DNA from: Thalassotalea ponticola | Lineage (GTDB): Bacteria; Pseudomonadota; Gammaproteobacteria; Enterobacterales; Alteromonadaceae | Direction of reading: 5' to 3' | Assembly: GCF_041379045.1 (NCBI RefSeq) | Contig: NZ_CP166871.1 | Location: 868,001 to 932,000 of the forward strand | Length of the DNA: 64,000 nucleotides | Shown: piece after piece, positions 1 to 8,400 of the stretch | Layout: every line of letters starts with the position of its first letter | How positions within the stretch are numbered: the stretch's first letter is position 1 | Program-made: the position numbers and the translations under genes | The notes under the pieces: model-generated | Database searches by the model: none | What the model was told of the DNA's origin: nothing | Seen by the model: only the letters and a program-made list of their open reading frames with translations

Positions 1-1
1 G

Positions 2-355
2 ATTCAAGCGATTACTATAGCTGATCAGCGCTTTGATTATTACCTCAACAATGTCGACTTTATTCAGCGCTATATCTTTCCTGGTGGCTTTTTGCCATCG
101 CTTGAGCTGATGAGCAAAAAGCTAAAAGAAAAAACCGACATGGTGTTACATCAACTTGACGATTTTGGTTTGGATTACGCTAAAACACTGCGTTGCTGGC
201 GGATGCGCTTTTTAGCCAGTTGGCAGGAATTACTCAAATTTGGCTACGATGAGCGTTTCAAAAATCTGTGGTTGTATTATTTGTGTTATTGCGAAGGGGC
301 ATTTTTAGAGCGCTCGACATCTACGGTGCACTTTGTTGCTCGCAAAGCTCGGTAG
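2..355 (+). CDS. cfa: Cyclopropane-fatty-acyl-phospholipid synthase, C-terminal part (cut by window edge)
   Basis: Only the last 117 residues are present; the reading frame is open from base 2. The visible part matches the C-terminus of the Cfa family: a segment with RYIFPGG, then the WRMRF and Y..CYCEGAF stretches near the end. The family transfers a methylene group from S-adenosylmethionine to unsaturated acyl chains of membrane phospholipids, usually in stationary phase or under stress. The SAM-binding part lies outside the window, so activity cannot be judged. A hairpin plus T-run follows about 65 bases after the stop. A related SAM-dependent methyltransferase is the alternative. Confidence 0.85.
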   Translation: MQAITIADQRFDYYLNNVDFIQRYIFPGGFLPSLELMSKKLKEKTDMVLHQLDDFGLDYAKTLRCWRMRFLASWQELLKFGYDERFKNLWLYYLCYCEGAFLERSTSTVHFVARKAR

Positions 356-421
356 ACGCCAACAAAGGAGGGAGCACTTTGTTGATGCACTTATCTAACT
401 AGCGGATGCAACACCATAAAC

Positions 422-454
422 AGCGCGTATACATCGATGTACGCGCTTTTTTTT
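422..454 (+). terminator. Rho-independent terminator after cfa
   Basis: An 8-bp stem (AGCGCGTA at 422-429 with TACGCGCT at 440-447) is followed directly by a run of T. It ends the cfa transcript before the convergent DUF5062 gene. Confidence 0.85.
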
Positions 455-457
455 GTG

Positions 458-724
458 TTATTGTCGAAGTGGGTGTTCGTCAGGCAACTTACTGGCTACC
501 CAAAGGGCCAGCTTGTGTTTCATCATCAATAGATTTTCTTGCTCAACGGGAACGGCAGTAAGGAGTTTGTCATGTACCAGCAAGCGGTACAGAGCCTCAA
601 TTTTTTGCTTTGAAGAATCAGTGGTCGAAAAAGCGTTATAGCCTTGTTTTACCGCGTAATTTTCACCTACGCGTAAGGCTACTTTCAATAGCTGTGCTTC
701 GTTCTTTATTTTTTTCATCGCCAT
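458..724 (-). CDS. DUF5062 family small protein
   Basis: This is an 88-residue, probably cytoplasmic protein of unknown function. It opens with a basic helix (MAMKKIKNEAQLLK) and continues with VGENYA and a Leu/Lys-rich helical C-terminus; I recognise it as DUF5062, a family of small gammaproteobacterial proteins. The frame stays open to an ATG at 760, but the 724 start has a GGGTGA-like ribosome site just upstream and begins where the family normally does; 718 is also possible. It converges on cfa and lies 27 bases downstream of folE on the same strand, so it may be read as the tail of the folX-folM-folE unit. No function is proposed. Confidence 0.65.
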   Translation of the reverse strand: MAMKKIKNEAQLLKVALRVGENYAVKQGYNAFSTTDSSKQKIEALYRLLVHDKLLTAVPVEQENLLMMKHKLALWVASKLPDEHPLRQ

Positions 725-787
725 ACTCACCCGTTTAACAAACGAATTAGAGTATGGCATATATCAAACGAAAAAGAGATGAATTTG

Positions 788-1474
788 TTAGCCTTTTAAA
801 AACTCACTACGAGACGCCAGGTTGTCTTTAAAACAGCCACTTAGAGCCGTTGTCGTGGTACTGGAGTTGCTGTCCATAACACCGCGAGCTTTGACGCAGT
901 AATGGGTCGCGTTGATGGTGACTGCCACGTGTTCGGTATTGAGTAAGGTTTTTAAGGCAATCAATATTTGCTGGGTGAGGCGCTCTTGCACTTGCGGGCG
1001 CTGAGCGAAAAATCGCACAATGCGATTGATTTTACTCAAACCGATCACTTTATCACTGGGGATATATGCGACTTTCGCCGTGCCATCGATGGTGACAAAG
1101 TGGTGCTCACAGGTACTAATGACATCGATATCCCTAACCATCACCATTTCGTCCAGTTTCATTTTATTGTCGATGGTGGTTACTTTGGGAAAGTTCTGAT
1201 AATCCAAACCGCTGAATATTTCGCCGATAAACATTTTTGCAATGCGGTGTGGCGTTTCTTGTAAACTGTCGTCATTTAGATCGAGCCCTAGAGTTTGACA
1301 GATATCGACATAGCTTGCTTTGATTCGCTGATATTTCTGCTCTGACGTGAGAGAGTTGTCTTTAACCGGTGTTTCCAAGCCAGCCTTAATTAGGGCTTTT
1401 TGCACCAGTAATGCCTCATCACTAATCAAGGTATCGTTGTTTTTACGCTTTAACTGCTCTGTTACTTTATTCAT
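788..1474 (-). CDS. folE: GTP cyclohydrolase I
   Basis: FolE converts GTP to 7,8-dihydroneopterin triphosphate, the first step of folate and tetrahydromonapterin synthesis, in the cytoplasm. The 228-residue product carries the zinc and catalytic motifs in order: [17 protein letters not shown] (zinc Cys and catalytic His), [13 protein letters not shown] and HYCVKARG (second zinc Cys). The N-terminus is a little longer than the roughly 200-residue core. It is third in a minus-strand run folX-folM-folE with 16-14 base gaps, which suggests this copy supplies precursor for monapterin production; whether a second folE exists elsewhere cannot be seen. Confidence 0.95.
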   Translation of the reverse strand: MNKVTEQLKRKNNDTLISDEALLVQKALIKAGLETPVKDNSLTSEQKYQRIKASYVDICQTLGLDLNDDSLQETPHRIAKMFIGEIFSGLDYQNFPKVTTIDNKMKLDEMVMVRDIDVISTCEHHFVTIDGTAKVAYIPSDKVIGLSKINRIVRFFAQRPQVQERLTQQILIALKTLLNTEHVAVTINATHYCVKARGVMDSNSSTTTTALSGCFKDNLASRSEFLKG

Positions 1475-1488
1475 CTAAAACTCTCTAA

Positions 1489-2223
1489 TTATCGCAAGTG
1501 ACGTCCGCCATCAAGGTGAATGGTTCTGCCATTAACGTATTTGCTGTGTAGTAACCACACAATGGCTTCTACACCTTCAGCCTCTCCGGGAACGATACCA
1601 AGAAGAGATTTTTGCGCCGTTTTTTTTCGATACTGTTCATCGTCCCATTCGTTAAAGCTTAGCAGCGATGGAGCGATACAGTTGACTTTGACGTGTGGGG
1701 CAAGTTTTTTCGCAAATGACAACGCAAGATTGGCCAAGGCTGCTTTACTGGCGGCATAAGCTATGTGTTTACTGCTTCCCGTTTCTACGACGTAATCGGT
1801 TAAATGGATTATATCGCTGCACATATTTTGTTGTTCGCTAAAACGCTGTAACGCTGGAGCCAAGGCCAGATTCAGTTGATACGGCGCGTGGACATGCACT
1901 TGCATCATCGCCGTCATCAGGGCACTGGCATCGAGTTTGTCGTTTTCAGGGTGCCAATCTGACGCGTTGTGTATGATTGCTCTGATACTCGCGTAGCGCG
2001 ACTTGATGGTCTCAATAAAGTCGCCAATACCACGGTCAGTGGCAAAGTCGGCTTGAATGCAGTCAGCACCAAGCTCAGACAGTTCATCGACACCTGGTTT
2101 GTGGGTGCGGTAGCTTATGACTAGGTGATAACCCTTTGCTATTAAAGCTTTAGCCGTATGCAGGCCTAATCTCTGTCCCGCTCCAGTGATAATAATGGTG
2201 TGTTTGTTGTGGTGTGCTTGCAT
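1489..2223 (-). CDS. folM: Dihydromonapterin reductase (short-chain dehydrogenase)
   Basis: A 244-residue SDR-fold enzyme expected to reduce dihydromonapterin (and dihydrofolate) with NADPH. Visible features are the Rossmann motif TGAGQRLG near residues 14-21, the NAS motif (HNASDW, about 85-90), the catalytic Tyr-Lys pair in YAASKAAL, and the family-typical ending LDGGRHLR. The N-terminal Rossmann loop TGAGQRLG and the pairing with folX and folE distinguish it from generic SDR enzymes. It sits 16 bases downstream of folX and 14 bases upstream of folE on the same strand, so the three are very likely co-transcribed. Confidence 0.88.
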   Translation of the reverse strand: MQAHHNKHTIIITGAGQRLGLHTAKALIAKGYHLVISYRTHKPGVDELSELGADCIQADFATDRGIGDFIETIKSRYASIRAIIHNASDWHPENDKLDASALMTAMMQVHVHAPYQLNLALAPALQRFSEQQNMCSDIIHLTDYVVETGSSKHIAYAASKAALANLALSFAKKLAPHVKVNCIAPSLLSFNEWDDEQYRKKTAQKSLLGIVPGEAEGVEAIVWLLHSKYVNGRTIHLDGGRHLR

Positions 2224-2239
2224 GCGTCACTCCCAATCG

Positions 2240-2647
2240 CTATTTGCGGCTGGCGCTCAGAGTTAGTGATACCGAATCAGCAAAGCGCAGTGCATGTGGC
2301 TTTTCTACCGTTACTTTAGCGAAGTTGACGGATGGGTTTTCCATACAGATTTCAAGCAAATCGCTGGTTAATTTTTCAAGCAGCTTAAAATGTCCTTCTT
2401 CGACGTGATGTATCATCGCCTTGGTGATCGTTTTATAGTTTAGCGCTTGGGTTTCTTGGTCAGTTTGACACGCATCATTTGCTGGGTACTTGATTTGAGC
2501 GTTGATAACGATATCTTGCTGCTTGGTTAGTTCTTCTGGGTTAAAGCCGATATAGGTTCGCAATCTAAGGTTGATAATATCAATAATAGCGTCGTTTAAT
2601 TGCAGTTTCGTCGATGATTGACTTGATAGTGGTGATACGTTTTCCAT
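2240..2647 (-). CDS. folX: Dihydroneopterin triphosphate 2'-epimerase
   Basis: FolX epimerises dihydroneopterin triphosphate to the monapterin form and is a paralogue of FolB aldolase. The 135-residue product has the tunnelling-fold family features: IINLRLRTYIGFNPEE, LNYKTIT, and VEKPHALRFADSVS near the end. I chose the ATG at 2647, which is preceded by GGAA; a longer frame to 2707 would add a hydrophobic stretch foreign to the family. The family can be confused with FolB, but its position next to folM and folE argues for FolX. It is the first gene of the minus-strand unit and has promoter-like boxes just upstream. Confidence 0.85.
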   Translation of the reverse strand: MENVSPLSSQSSTKLQLNDAIIDIINLRLRTYIGFNPEELTKQQDIVINAQIKYPANDACQTDQETQALNYKTITKAMIHHVEEGHFKLLEKLTSDLLEICMENPSVNFAKVTVEKPHALRFADSVSLTLSASRK

Positions 2648-2672
2648 AGCGGTTCCAAGTGATTTTTTTATC

Positions 2673-2703
2673 AGTATAACAGTACTTAGTACGTACAAGG
2701 CAA
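2673..2703 (-). promoter_or_regulatory. Candidate sigma-70 promoter for folX-folM-folE
   Basis: On the minus strand, TTGCCT (2703-2698) lies 18-19 bases from TTATAC/TATACT (2679-2673), about 25 bases before the folX start. The spacer contains the small palindrome GTACTAAGTAC. Confidence 0.45.
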
Positions 2704-2809
2704 ACACTTAGATGACAGTAGCCAGATTAAATCACCGTTTCGGTTAGACGAGATGATAATAGTTATTGCTCAGTGGGCTATCTTATCGGTGATACAGCGC
2801 GAAAAACAG

Positions 2810-2837
2810 TTGGCATATGCGATTACTTGAGTATAAT
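2810..2837 (+). promoter_or_regulatory. Candidate sigma-70 promoter for the GAF protein gene
   Basis: TTGGCA (2810-2815) and a perfect TATAAT (2832-2837) are separated by 16 bases, about 90 bases before the GAF gene start. Confidence 0.6.
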
Positions 2838-2927
2838 ACAGCTATCCATTTAGATGTCTAAATGTCTAGGTGGTTATGTTTGTTAACCCAGTTCTGTCTT
2901 GGTCTGTTATTTATTGGAGTTTTTATT

Positions 2928-3635
2928 ATGCGATTGTTTGATATTCTTGGGGTTTTATACGAACCAATTAATGCGTTGGACAATCACGAACACCTACTCA
3001 GTTATATTGAACCCAAACTCAATGAAGATGGAACCTGTCCTATTTTTAAAGAGCCCGGTCGTACCTATAACTTAGAGCAATACCTCACTAAAACCGACGG
3101 TATCAGCGAGCAACAACAACGCAAACATTTACTCGATTTATTGGCCCGACTCAGTCGATTGGTGCGTTGGATTCACCTTAAGACCGACGTGTTTTGGTTT
3201 GGCATTTACCTGCGCCACGGCGATAAGTTAGTGAAGTATGTGTACAACGGTGAAATGAGCAAAGCGGAGTTTGATATTTCTGAAGAGTATCTCGAACGCT
3301 CTATTAATACCCGAGTCATTATGGAAAAGCGCCCGTATTACATCGCTGATGTTGATAACCATACCGGTCCCTACTACCGTTGTGATGCAAAAGTGAAATC
3401 GGAATTGTGTTGTCCTATTTTTGCGCCGAATGGCGATGTTATTGGTATTTTTGACTGTGAAGATCAACGAAAAAATTTCTTTGATGACAAAATTGATTTC
3501 ATTTCATTAAAAGTTCGTCGAGCGATAGAAATCTTCTTAGAAGATCACCCTTACATAACCCACTGTTCAGATTTTGTTATTGAACAAGATGAGTTTTCAA
3601 AACGACTCGATAGAACCAATTTAGGTGGCAAATAA
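2928..3635 (+). CDS. GAF domain protein, free methionine-R-sulfoxide reductase-like
   Basis: The 235-residue product has an N-terminal region of about 70 residues followed by a GAF domain (WFGIYLRHGDKLVKYVYNGE ... SELCCPIFAPNGDVIGIFDCED). The layout around YYRCDAKVKSELCCP resembles the free methionine-R-sulfoxide reductase family, in which the Cys of the xxxCDxxxxSE motif is catalytic, so a redox role on free methionine sulfoxide is possible but unproven. The ATG at 2928 has GGAG eight bases upstream; the frame extends back to 2862 but that would add a hydrophobic segment that looks artificial. It is monocistronic, with its own promoter and a terminator shared with glgA. Alternative: a ligand-sensing GAF protein without enzyme activity. 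Confidence 0.7.
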   Translation: MRLFDILGVLYEPINALDNHEHLLSYIEPKLNEDGTCPIFKEPGRTYNLEQYLTKTDGISEQQQRKHLLDLLARLSRLVRWIHLKTDVFWFGIYLRHGDKLVKYVYNGEMSKAEFDISEEYLERSINTRVIMEKRPYYIADVDNHTGPYYRCDAKVKSELCCPIFAPNGDVIGIFDCEDQRKNFFDDKIDFISLKVRRAIEIFLEDHPYITHCSDFVIEQDEFSKRLDRTNLGGK

Positions 3636-3658
3636 CACATCTGTTATGGTGGTTAAAT

Positions 3659-3692
3659 AAAAGCGCAGTTAGCATTTGCAGACTGCGCTTTT
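3659..3692. terminator. Bidirectional terminator between the GAF gene and glgA
   Basis: An 11-bp perfect stem (AAAAGCGCAGT at 3659-3669 with ACTGCGCTTTT at 3682-3692) sits between the two converging stops, with A/T flanks on both sides. Confidence 0.8.
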
Positions 3693-3695
3693 CTG

Positions 3696-5267
3696 TTAGG
3701 GGGGTATCGCCATTGACGGTTGATATAACAGGCTAATATAAGCATCAATGCAATCGCGCCACAAAAAACGCTCGGCTTTTGCTCGTTGACACAGTTTGTT
3801 AAATTGCACCTTGTCTTGCTGATACATGGTTAACGCCAAGGTGACAGCTTCGAGTAACCCGTTGACTTGCTCATTCACACTGTTGCCAGAAAACAGAAAG
3901 CCATTGTGCAAGTGGATCACGGTATCGTTTAAGCCCCCGATTTTGTGGGCAATCACTGGCGTTGCTGCGCGCATTGCCAACATTTGTGAAATACCGCAGG
4001 GTTCAAACGAACTGGGCATCAAAAACAAATCCCCGTTGACGTATAATTGATCAGAAAGGCCGCTACAAAAGCCATTGATAAACAGAAGGTTGTCATGGCG
4101 TTTCATCACTTCGGTTATTCTTTGCTCAAGTTGCGCATCACCCGATCCTAGAATGATCATACGCCCCTTAAAACGTTGTAAATTATCCATGATGTCATCG
4201 AGTACATAGCCGCTTTCACTGGTTTCAAACACCAATTTTAATTTTTGTTCGGTGATCCTACCGACACTGATAATTAACGGCCCACTTGCGTTGTGTTGTT
4301 GCCATTGCTGACAGCGTTTTTCGGCAATAAAGTGCGAGGCGCGAACAAAGTTATCGACACCGTGTAACCCGCTGATTTGTTCTTTAATAAGTGTGAGCAG
4401 TTCTTTATTAGCAACGATTGGCGGTATGGTTTGTGTGTAATCACAGCCGTTTAGAATACCAACCAAGCGGTGTTGTTGATCGGCGACCTGCAGGTCTTGT
4501 TCCAACCCTTCACCGCCGATAAAACCTCGGTCTGGATCACTGGCTTGGATGACTTCTTGGCGATAAGTGGGCGACACCACATGTACCACATTGGCCAAAT
4601 TTATGGCTGCCCGAGTCGGATTGTAGCAGTCGCTATAGCGCGTATCGGCTAAGATACTCTCGTCGTAGCGCAGAGTGGGGAACCAAGCGCGCAAACTCGA
4701 CTCTGTCTGGGTCAAAGGGCGTATCCCTTGTATGGCTAAATTGTGAATAGAATACACGCTGTGCAATTGCTCAACCGCCTTGTACCTCGGTTCAAATCGG
4801 CTGAGCACAAGAACTGTTGCGCTGTGCCAGTCGTGCAAATGCACCACGTCATATCGGTTTTGCCATGGACCAATTAATAATTCGCAAATACTGGCGCAGA
4901 ATAAAGCGAATTTGTTGGCGTCGGAATAAAATGGTTTATCATCGCCGTCGTCAAAATAAATTTGTCCGGGCTGACCTTGGCAAAATAGCTTATTTTCAAC
5001 AACATACTGACCTATTTTGTCACTGCTTTGCTGCTCGAGATAATATAAATCAACCCGTTCATTAGTTTGGCGAAACGGCACGTCAACAGCGTCAATAAGT
5101 GTCGAAGGATTGGCCAATGCGTGGTACTGATAACCCGGTGTGATAACATCAACACAGATATCTTGTTCACTTAGGAACTTAGGAATATCGCGAATCACGT
5201 CACCGATACCGCCCACCTTACCATTTTTCAATGCATCGTTTTCCGATGCCACCATTAACACTCTCAC
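3696..5267 (-). CDS. glgA: Glycogen synthase (GT5, ADP-glucose dependent)
   Basis: GlgA extends alpha-1,4-glucan chains from ADP-glucose. The 523-residue product shows the N-terminal KVGGIGDV (a variant of the KxGGL substrate loop, residues 17-24), HDWHSA near 150, ISVGRITEQK, and the C-terminal SSFEPCGISQ and GGLNDTV motifs. It is somewhat longer than the roughly 480-residue enzyme of enterobacteria. The start is GTG at 5267, giving the usual MRVLMVASE opening; the glgC stop is at 5271-5273, so the two genes are practically fused in one transcript and probably translationally coupled. No branching enzyme or phosphorylase gene lies in the window. Confidence 0.93.
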   Translation of the reverse strand: MRVLMVASENDALKNGKVGGIGDVIRDIPKFLSEQDICVDVITPGYQYHALANPSTLIDAVDVPFRQTNERVDLYYLEQQSSDKIGQYVVENKLFCQGQPGQIYFDDGDDKPFYSDANKFALFCASICELLIGPWQNRYDVVHLHDWHSATVLVLSRFEPRYKAVEQLHSVYSIHNLAIQGIRPLTQTESSLRAWFPTLRYDESILADTRYSDCYNPTRAAINLANVVHVVSPTYRQEVIQASDPDRGFIGGEGLEQDLQVADQQHRLVGILNGCDYTQTIPPIVANKELLTLIKEQISGLHGVDNFVRASHFIAEKRCQQWQQHNASGPLIISVGRITEQKLKLVFETSESGYVLDDIMDNLQRFKGRMIILGSGDAQLEQRITEVMKRHDNLLFINGFCSGLSDQLYVNGDLFLMPSSFEPCGISQMLAMRAATPVIAHKIGGLNDTVIHLHNGFLFSGNSVNEQVNGLLEAVTLALTMYQQDKVQFNKLCQRAKAERFLWRDCIDAYISLLYQPSMAIPP

Positions 5268-5270
5268 GTG

Positions 5271-6545
5271 TTAACCTTGCTGCTTGCTGAGGTAGTTGGC
5301 AATCATATCTCGCGTGACCAAGACCACGCCTTTTTCGGTCACGCGAAAACCATTGGCTTTGTCTTGCTCATTATCGACGCCAACGGTAAGTCCTTCAGGA
5401 ACAACCACGCTGCGATCGATAATGGCTTTTTTAATGGTACAGTTTCGGCCTATCTCCGCACCCGGCAAAACCACCGCTTGCTCAACGTAGCTGTATGAAT
5501 TTACTCGAACTTGCGAAAACAACAGAGACGACTTGACGGTGGCGCCTGAGACTATGACACCACCTGACACCGTTGAATTAATCGCTAGACCGCGTCGGTT
5601 TTCTTCGTCAAAAATGAACTTTGCCGGAGCTGTTTGTTCTTGGTATGTCCAAATCGGCCAGTTGGCATCATACATGTTTAACTGCGGGCTAGGTTCGACC
5701 AATTCCATATTGGCTTGCCAAAACGAGTCCAAGGTACCAACATCTCTCCAGTACGGTTGGCCACCGGTGTCTGAATCGATAAATGGATAAGCGTATACTT
5801 TGCTGGTTTTTATGATTTCTGGAATGATGTCATGGCCAAAATCTTTACTTGATGATTCTTTTTCGTTGTCGCGCTTTAACTGTTCAAACAAAAACTCGGT
5901 GTTAAACACGTAATTGCCCATTGATGCTAGCGTTACCCCTGGCTTGCCCGGCACGTGTGATGGGTGTTCGGGCTTTTCGTCAAAACGCTGGACCCGATTT
6001 TCTTCATCGACAGTCATCACGCCAAAGGCACCCGCGGCTTCTTCGGTTGGTACTTCAATACAGCACACAGTCATGTCCGCACCGGTTTCAACATGCTTGG
6101 CAATTAATTCACCGTAATCCATTCTGTATACGTGGTCACCGGACAAAATCATCACGTATTTTGGCAGTTCATGACGAATAATATCGATATTTTGGAATAC
6201 CGCATCGGCGGTACCTGCATACCAACGATCACCATCGCGTTGTGATGCCGGTAAAATTTCAACTGATTCACCAAGCTCCTTTTTGAAGTGGCCCCAGGCG
6301 CGGTTTATATGACGAATAAGCGAATGAGATTTGTACTGCGTGGCAATTCCTACGCGGCGAATTCCTGAGTTAATACAATTAGACAGTGGAAAGTCGATAA
6401 TGCGAAATTTACCGCCAAAAAAGGTCGCTGGTTTGGCTCGCCAATCGGTTAATTCGTAAAGTCTTGATCCTTTGCCACCTGCGAGAATGAGAGCATAGGT
6501 ATCGCGAGTTAACTTACTGATATAACGATGTGATGTAATGGGCAT
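5271..6545 (-). CDS. glgC: Glucose-1-phosphate adenylyltransferase
   Basis: GlgC makes ADP-glucose from ATP and glucose-1-phosphate, the committed step of bacterial glycogen synthesis. The 424-residue product has the nucleotide-binding [15 protein letters not shown] (about 18-32), [46 protein letters not shown], and a C-terminal left-handed beta-helix region with hexapeptide-like repeats ([21 protein letters not shown]). The length matches the family. It is the first gene of the glgC-glgA pair; a CBM48 protein gene lies upstream on the same strand. Allosteric behaviour cannot be read from sequence alone. Confidence 0.95.
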   Translation of the reverse strand: MPITSHRYISKLTRDTYALILAGGKGSRLYELTDWRAKPATFFGGKFRIIDFPLSNCINSGIRRVGIATQYKSHSLIRHINRAWGHFKKELGESVEILPASQRDGDRWYAGTADAVFQNIDIIRHELPKYVMILSGDHVYRMDYGELIAKHVETGADMTVCCIEVPTEEAAGAFGVMTVDEENRVQRFDEKPEHPSHVPGKPGVTLASMGNYVFNTEFLFEQLKRDNEKESSSKDFGHDIIPEIIKTSKVYAYPFIDSDTGGQPYWRDVGTLDSFWQANMELVEPSPQLNMYDANWPIWTYQEQTAPAKFIFDEENRRGLAINSTVSGGVIVSGATVKSSLLFSQVRVNSYSYVEQAVVLPGAEIGRNCTIKKAIIDRSVVVPEGLTVGVDNEQDKANGFRVTEKGVVLVTRDMIANYLSKQQG

Positions 6546-6669
6546 AGTAACGACCTTTTATTTTGATAATAAGTAGATAGTAAGGTAAGAAAAACAAAAA
6601 ATCACCTGTTTATTAACAAGTTTTTAACGGGGTTTTCGTCGCGGAAAATAACTCGGTGAGTAATACGAG

Positions 6670-6700
6670 GGCAGGTACGCTAGTCTCTTGCGCACCTGCC
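6670..6700 (-). terminator. Hairpin after the CBM48 gene, possible terminator
   Basis: GGCAGGT-A-CGC (6670-6680) pairs with GCG-C-ACCTGCC (6690-6700), 16 bases past the CBM48 stop. There is no T-run on the minus strand, so it may be a weak or factor-assisted terminator between the CBM48 gene and glgC. Confidence 0.4.
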
Positions 6701-6716
6701 AAAACCACAGACACCG

Positions 6717-7022
6717 CTAAGCGCAGTGTGTATGCGTAGAGACTATCGAATTGTCGCTACCAAATTCATTAGCGCGATAGGCATCAGCACAGTAGTCGTT
6801 TTCCCATTCTGAGCCATTGAGCAGATAGCGAAATTCAAATTCACAGTCTTTGGGTAATCGAACTTTTGCTTTAAAGCTGTTGCTCGACTTAACATAACTC
6901 ATTTTTATCGGTTGCCAATTATTAAAGTCCGCGTATAAAAGTACGTCATTGATGTCGTCTCTGGCGAAGGCAAAGGTGACTTCTGCTTCGTTTTTGGTTT
7001 TAAAAAATTTCTTATTTAACAT
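6717..7022 (-). CDS. Stand-alone CBM48 (glycogen-binding / isoamylase N-terminal) domain protein
   Basis: The 101-residue product is almost entirely one CBM48-like beta-sandwich: VLLYADFNNWQPIKM (about 26-40), an aromatic and basic strand segment, then CEFEFRYLLNGSEWENDYCAD. This domain normally sits at the front of glycogen branching and debranching enzymes or in AMPK beta subunits, where it binds alpha-glucan. Here there is no catalytic domain and no signal peptide. The ATG at 7022 is preceded by GAGGGG at a good distance; upstream ATGs at 7028 and 7046 lack this. Next to glgC-glgA, it probably binds glycogen or a glycogen enzyme; its precise role is unknown. Confidence 0.8.
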   Translation of the reverse strand: MLNKKFFKTKNEAEVTFAFARDDINDVLLYADFNNWQPIKMSYVKSSNSFKAKVRLPKDCEFEFRYLLNGSEWENDYCADAYRANEFGSDNSIVSTHTHCA

Positions 7023-7095
7023 GTTCATCCCCTCGTGTTTAAACATTGTGCAGTCACGGTTGGTTATTACTAGGCGAGTGCACAGTTTTGGTGCG

Positions 7096-7239
7096 CTATG
7101 ACAAGCCAGTTGGCTCTAAGGATATAGCAAAGTGAAACAAGCAAATATCGTACCTTGTTGATGTTAATGGCTGACTATATAGGTTAGGTAGGCATTTAAA
7201 CACGGTAAGCGGCCGATAGATATCGCCGCTATCAACCAT
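7096..7239 (-). CDS. Candidate small ORF with strong ribosome site
   Basis: A 47-codon frame starts at ATG 7239, ten bases after AAGGAGG (minus strand, 7256-7250), a perfect match to the anti-Shine-Dalgarno. The product (MVDSGDIYRPLTVFK and on) matches no family I recognise and has no clear membrane segment. It lies in the 400-base gap between the CBM48 gene and the next plus-strand gene. The ribosome site is the only strong evidence; the rest of the gap holds nothing recognisable. Confidence 0.35.
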   Translation of the reverse strand: MVDSGDIYRPLTVFKCLPNLYSQPLTSTRYDICLFHFAISLEPTGLS

Positions 7240-7452
7240 GACAAAGTTACCTCCTTGATTTTTATGTTTTTTTTTCATATCGTTATGGTGAGGTGTAAAA
7301 AACACTATCAAATCAATGCCCTAAAGTGTAGCTGCAGCTAAAAGACGTCGCGATAGGGTTAAGGAACTTTGTATTGGCTTCGTTATCTTAACAAGTAGAT
7401 TTACTCTACCCAGAATTGACGAACCAAATGCATTTTTGAAGAGGAACTATTC

Positions 7453-7902
7453 ATGAAAATACGTCATACCGTTGTGGCTATTGGTACCTTTGCAATGGCG
7501 CTGTTTGCCAGCACAGGGAACGCTAAAGACCAGCAATCAGCAACGTCTGAAGCGGTGCAATGTGGTATTGTCAGTGTCAACAAACCAACCCCCACAACCA
7601 AAGATTTGTATCCTGCAAAGGTAAATACGATTGACGACGATCCAGTAAAGTCAAACAGCCATACATTTTTTCTACCAGTTGGAAAACACAAAATTAAAGT
7701 AATGGAAAATATCCATGATGATCTGTTTACGCGTCGTCGCAGTGGAATGTTGAATTACAAAATTATCGAAGTTGACGTAAAAGCCAATACTCAGTATTAC
7801 CTGGCGGCAAAGTTTAACAGGAAGCAAAAAACAGATTTAAAATCAGGTGGTTATTGGGAGCCTGTGGTGTGGAAAACGATGGCGCGAGAATGCTCTAATT
7901 AA
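7453..7902 (+). CDS. Exported protein of unknown function
   Basis: The 149-residue product has a clear Sec signal peptide (MKIRHTVVAIGTFAMALFAS, cleavage probably after GNA near residue 24). The mature part contains a short FFLPVGKHKIKVMENI segment and a later YYLAAKFN strand, reminiscent of small PEGA-like or beta-sandwich periplasmic proteins that carry a PxGxHxIxV motif. Two Cys residues (VQCGIV and RECSN) flank the domain and could form a disulfide. GAGGAAC stands nine bases before the ATG. It is monocistronic with a strong terminator after it. No function is assigned. Confidence 0.75.
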   Translation: MKIRHTVVAIGTFAMALFASTGNAKDQQSATSEAVQCGIVSVNKPTPTTKDLYPAKVNTIDDDPVKSNSHTFFLPVGKHKIKVMENIHDDLFTRRRSGMLNYKIIEVDVKANTQYYLAAKFNRKQKTDLKSGGYWEPVVWKTMARECSN

Positions 7903-7926
7903 TGCTTTAATTTGTATCCAAGAAAG

Positions 7927-7958
7927 CCAACGTTTATCAGCCAACGTTGGTTTTTTTT
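7927..7958 (+). terminator. Rho-independent terminator
   Basis: CCAACGTT (7927-7934) pairs with AACGTTGG (7943-7950), followed by eight T. It ends the exported-protein transcript. Confidence 0.9.
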
Positions 7959-8037
7959 ATTTTACTGCATCCGATCACTCTATAAATCGCCTCTTACTTT
8001 ATAACATCATACAAATAAGTTAACAGAGGATTTTATT

Positions 8038-8388
8038 ATGGCGAGCGATCTAGTTCCAATTGCATTATTTGCGACCGTAGGTGTTGTGATATGGTTGATT
8101 GTGTTTTACAACCACAAAAACAAAGCTGTGTTTCAACAAACTATTCAAAAAGCCTTAGACAAAGGCGAGGGCATATCTCCTTCAAGTGTGGAGCAACTAT
8201 TACAGATGCAACAGAATCCGCAAAGTGACTTTAAGCGGGGTATCCTGTTGGTGTGTGCGTCGATTGGTATTGCTCTATACTCCTATATAGGCGATGTCGA
8301 TCGCGACATCGCGGCGATAGCCATGTTTCCGTTGGCAATAGGGATTGGTTATTTGTTACTGGCAAAAATGGCCAATAAAGGCCAATAG
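8038..8388 (+). CDS. Small membrane protein, DUF6249-like
   Basis: The 116-residue product has an N-terminal membrane helix (residues 4-24), a cytoplasmic helix-rich linker (QQTIQKALDKGEGISPSSVEQLL) and two closely spaced C-terminal helices (about 67-85 and 90-108). This layout fits the DUF6249 family, often found beside ECF sigma factor genes. It lies 12 bases before the sigma factor gene and is probably co-transcribed with it, so a role in signal reception or envelope sensing is possible. That role is inferred from position only. Confidence 0.7.
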   Translation: MASDLVPIALFATVGVVIWLIVFYNHKNKAVFQQTIQKALDKGEGISPSSVEQLLQMQQNPQSDFKRGILLVCASIGIALYSYIGDVDRDIAAIAMFPLAIGIGYLLLAKMANKGQ

Positions 8389-8400
8389 CAATCATTTATC

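Noticed and set aside
422..447. The ACATCGATGT palindrome in the cfa terminator as an operator.
   Set aside because: It is the loop part of a clear intrinsic terminator, which is sufficient explanation.
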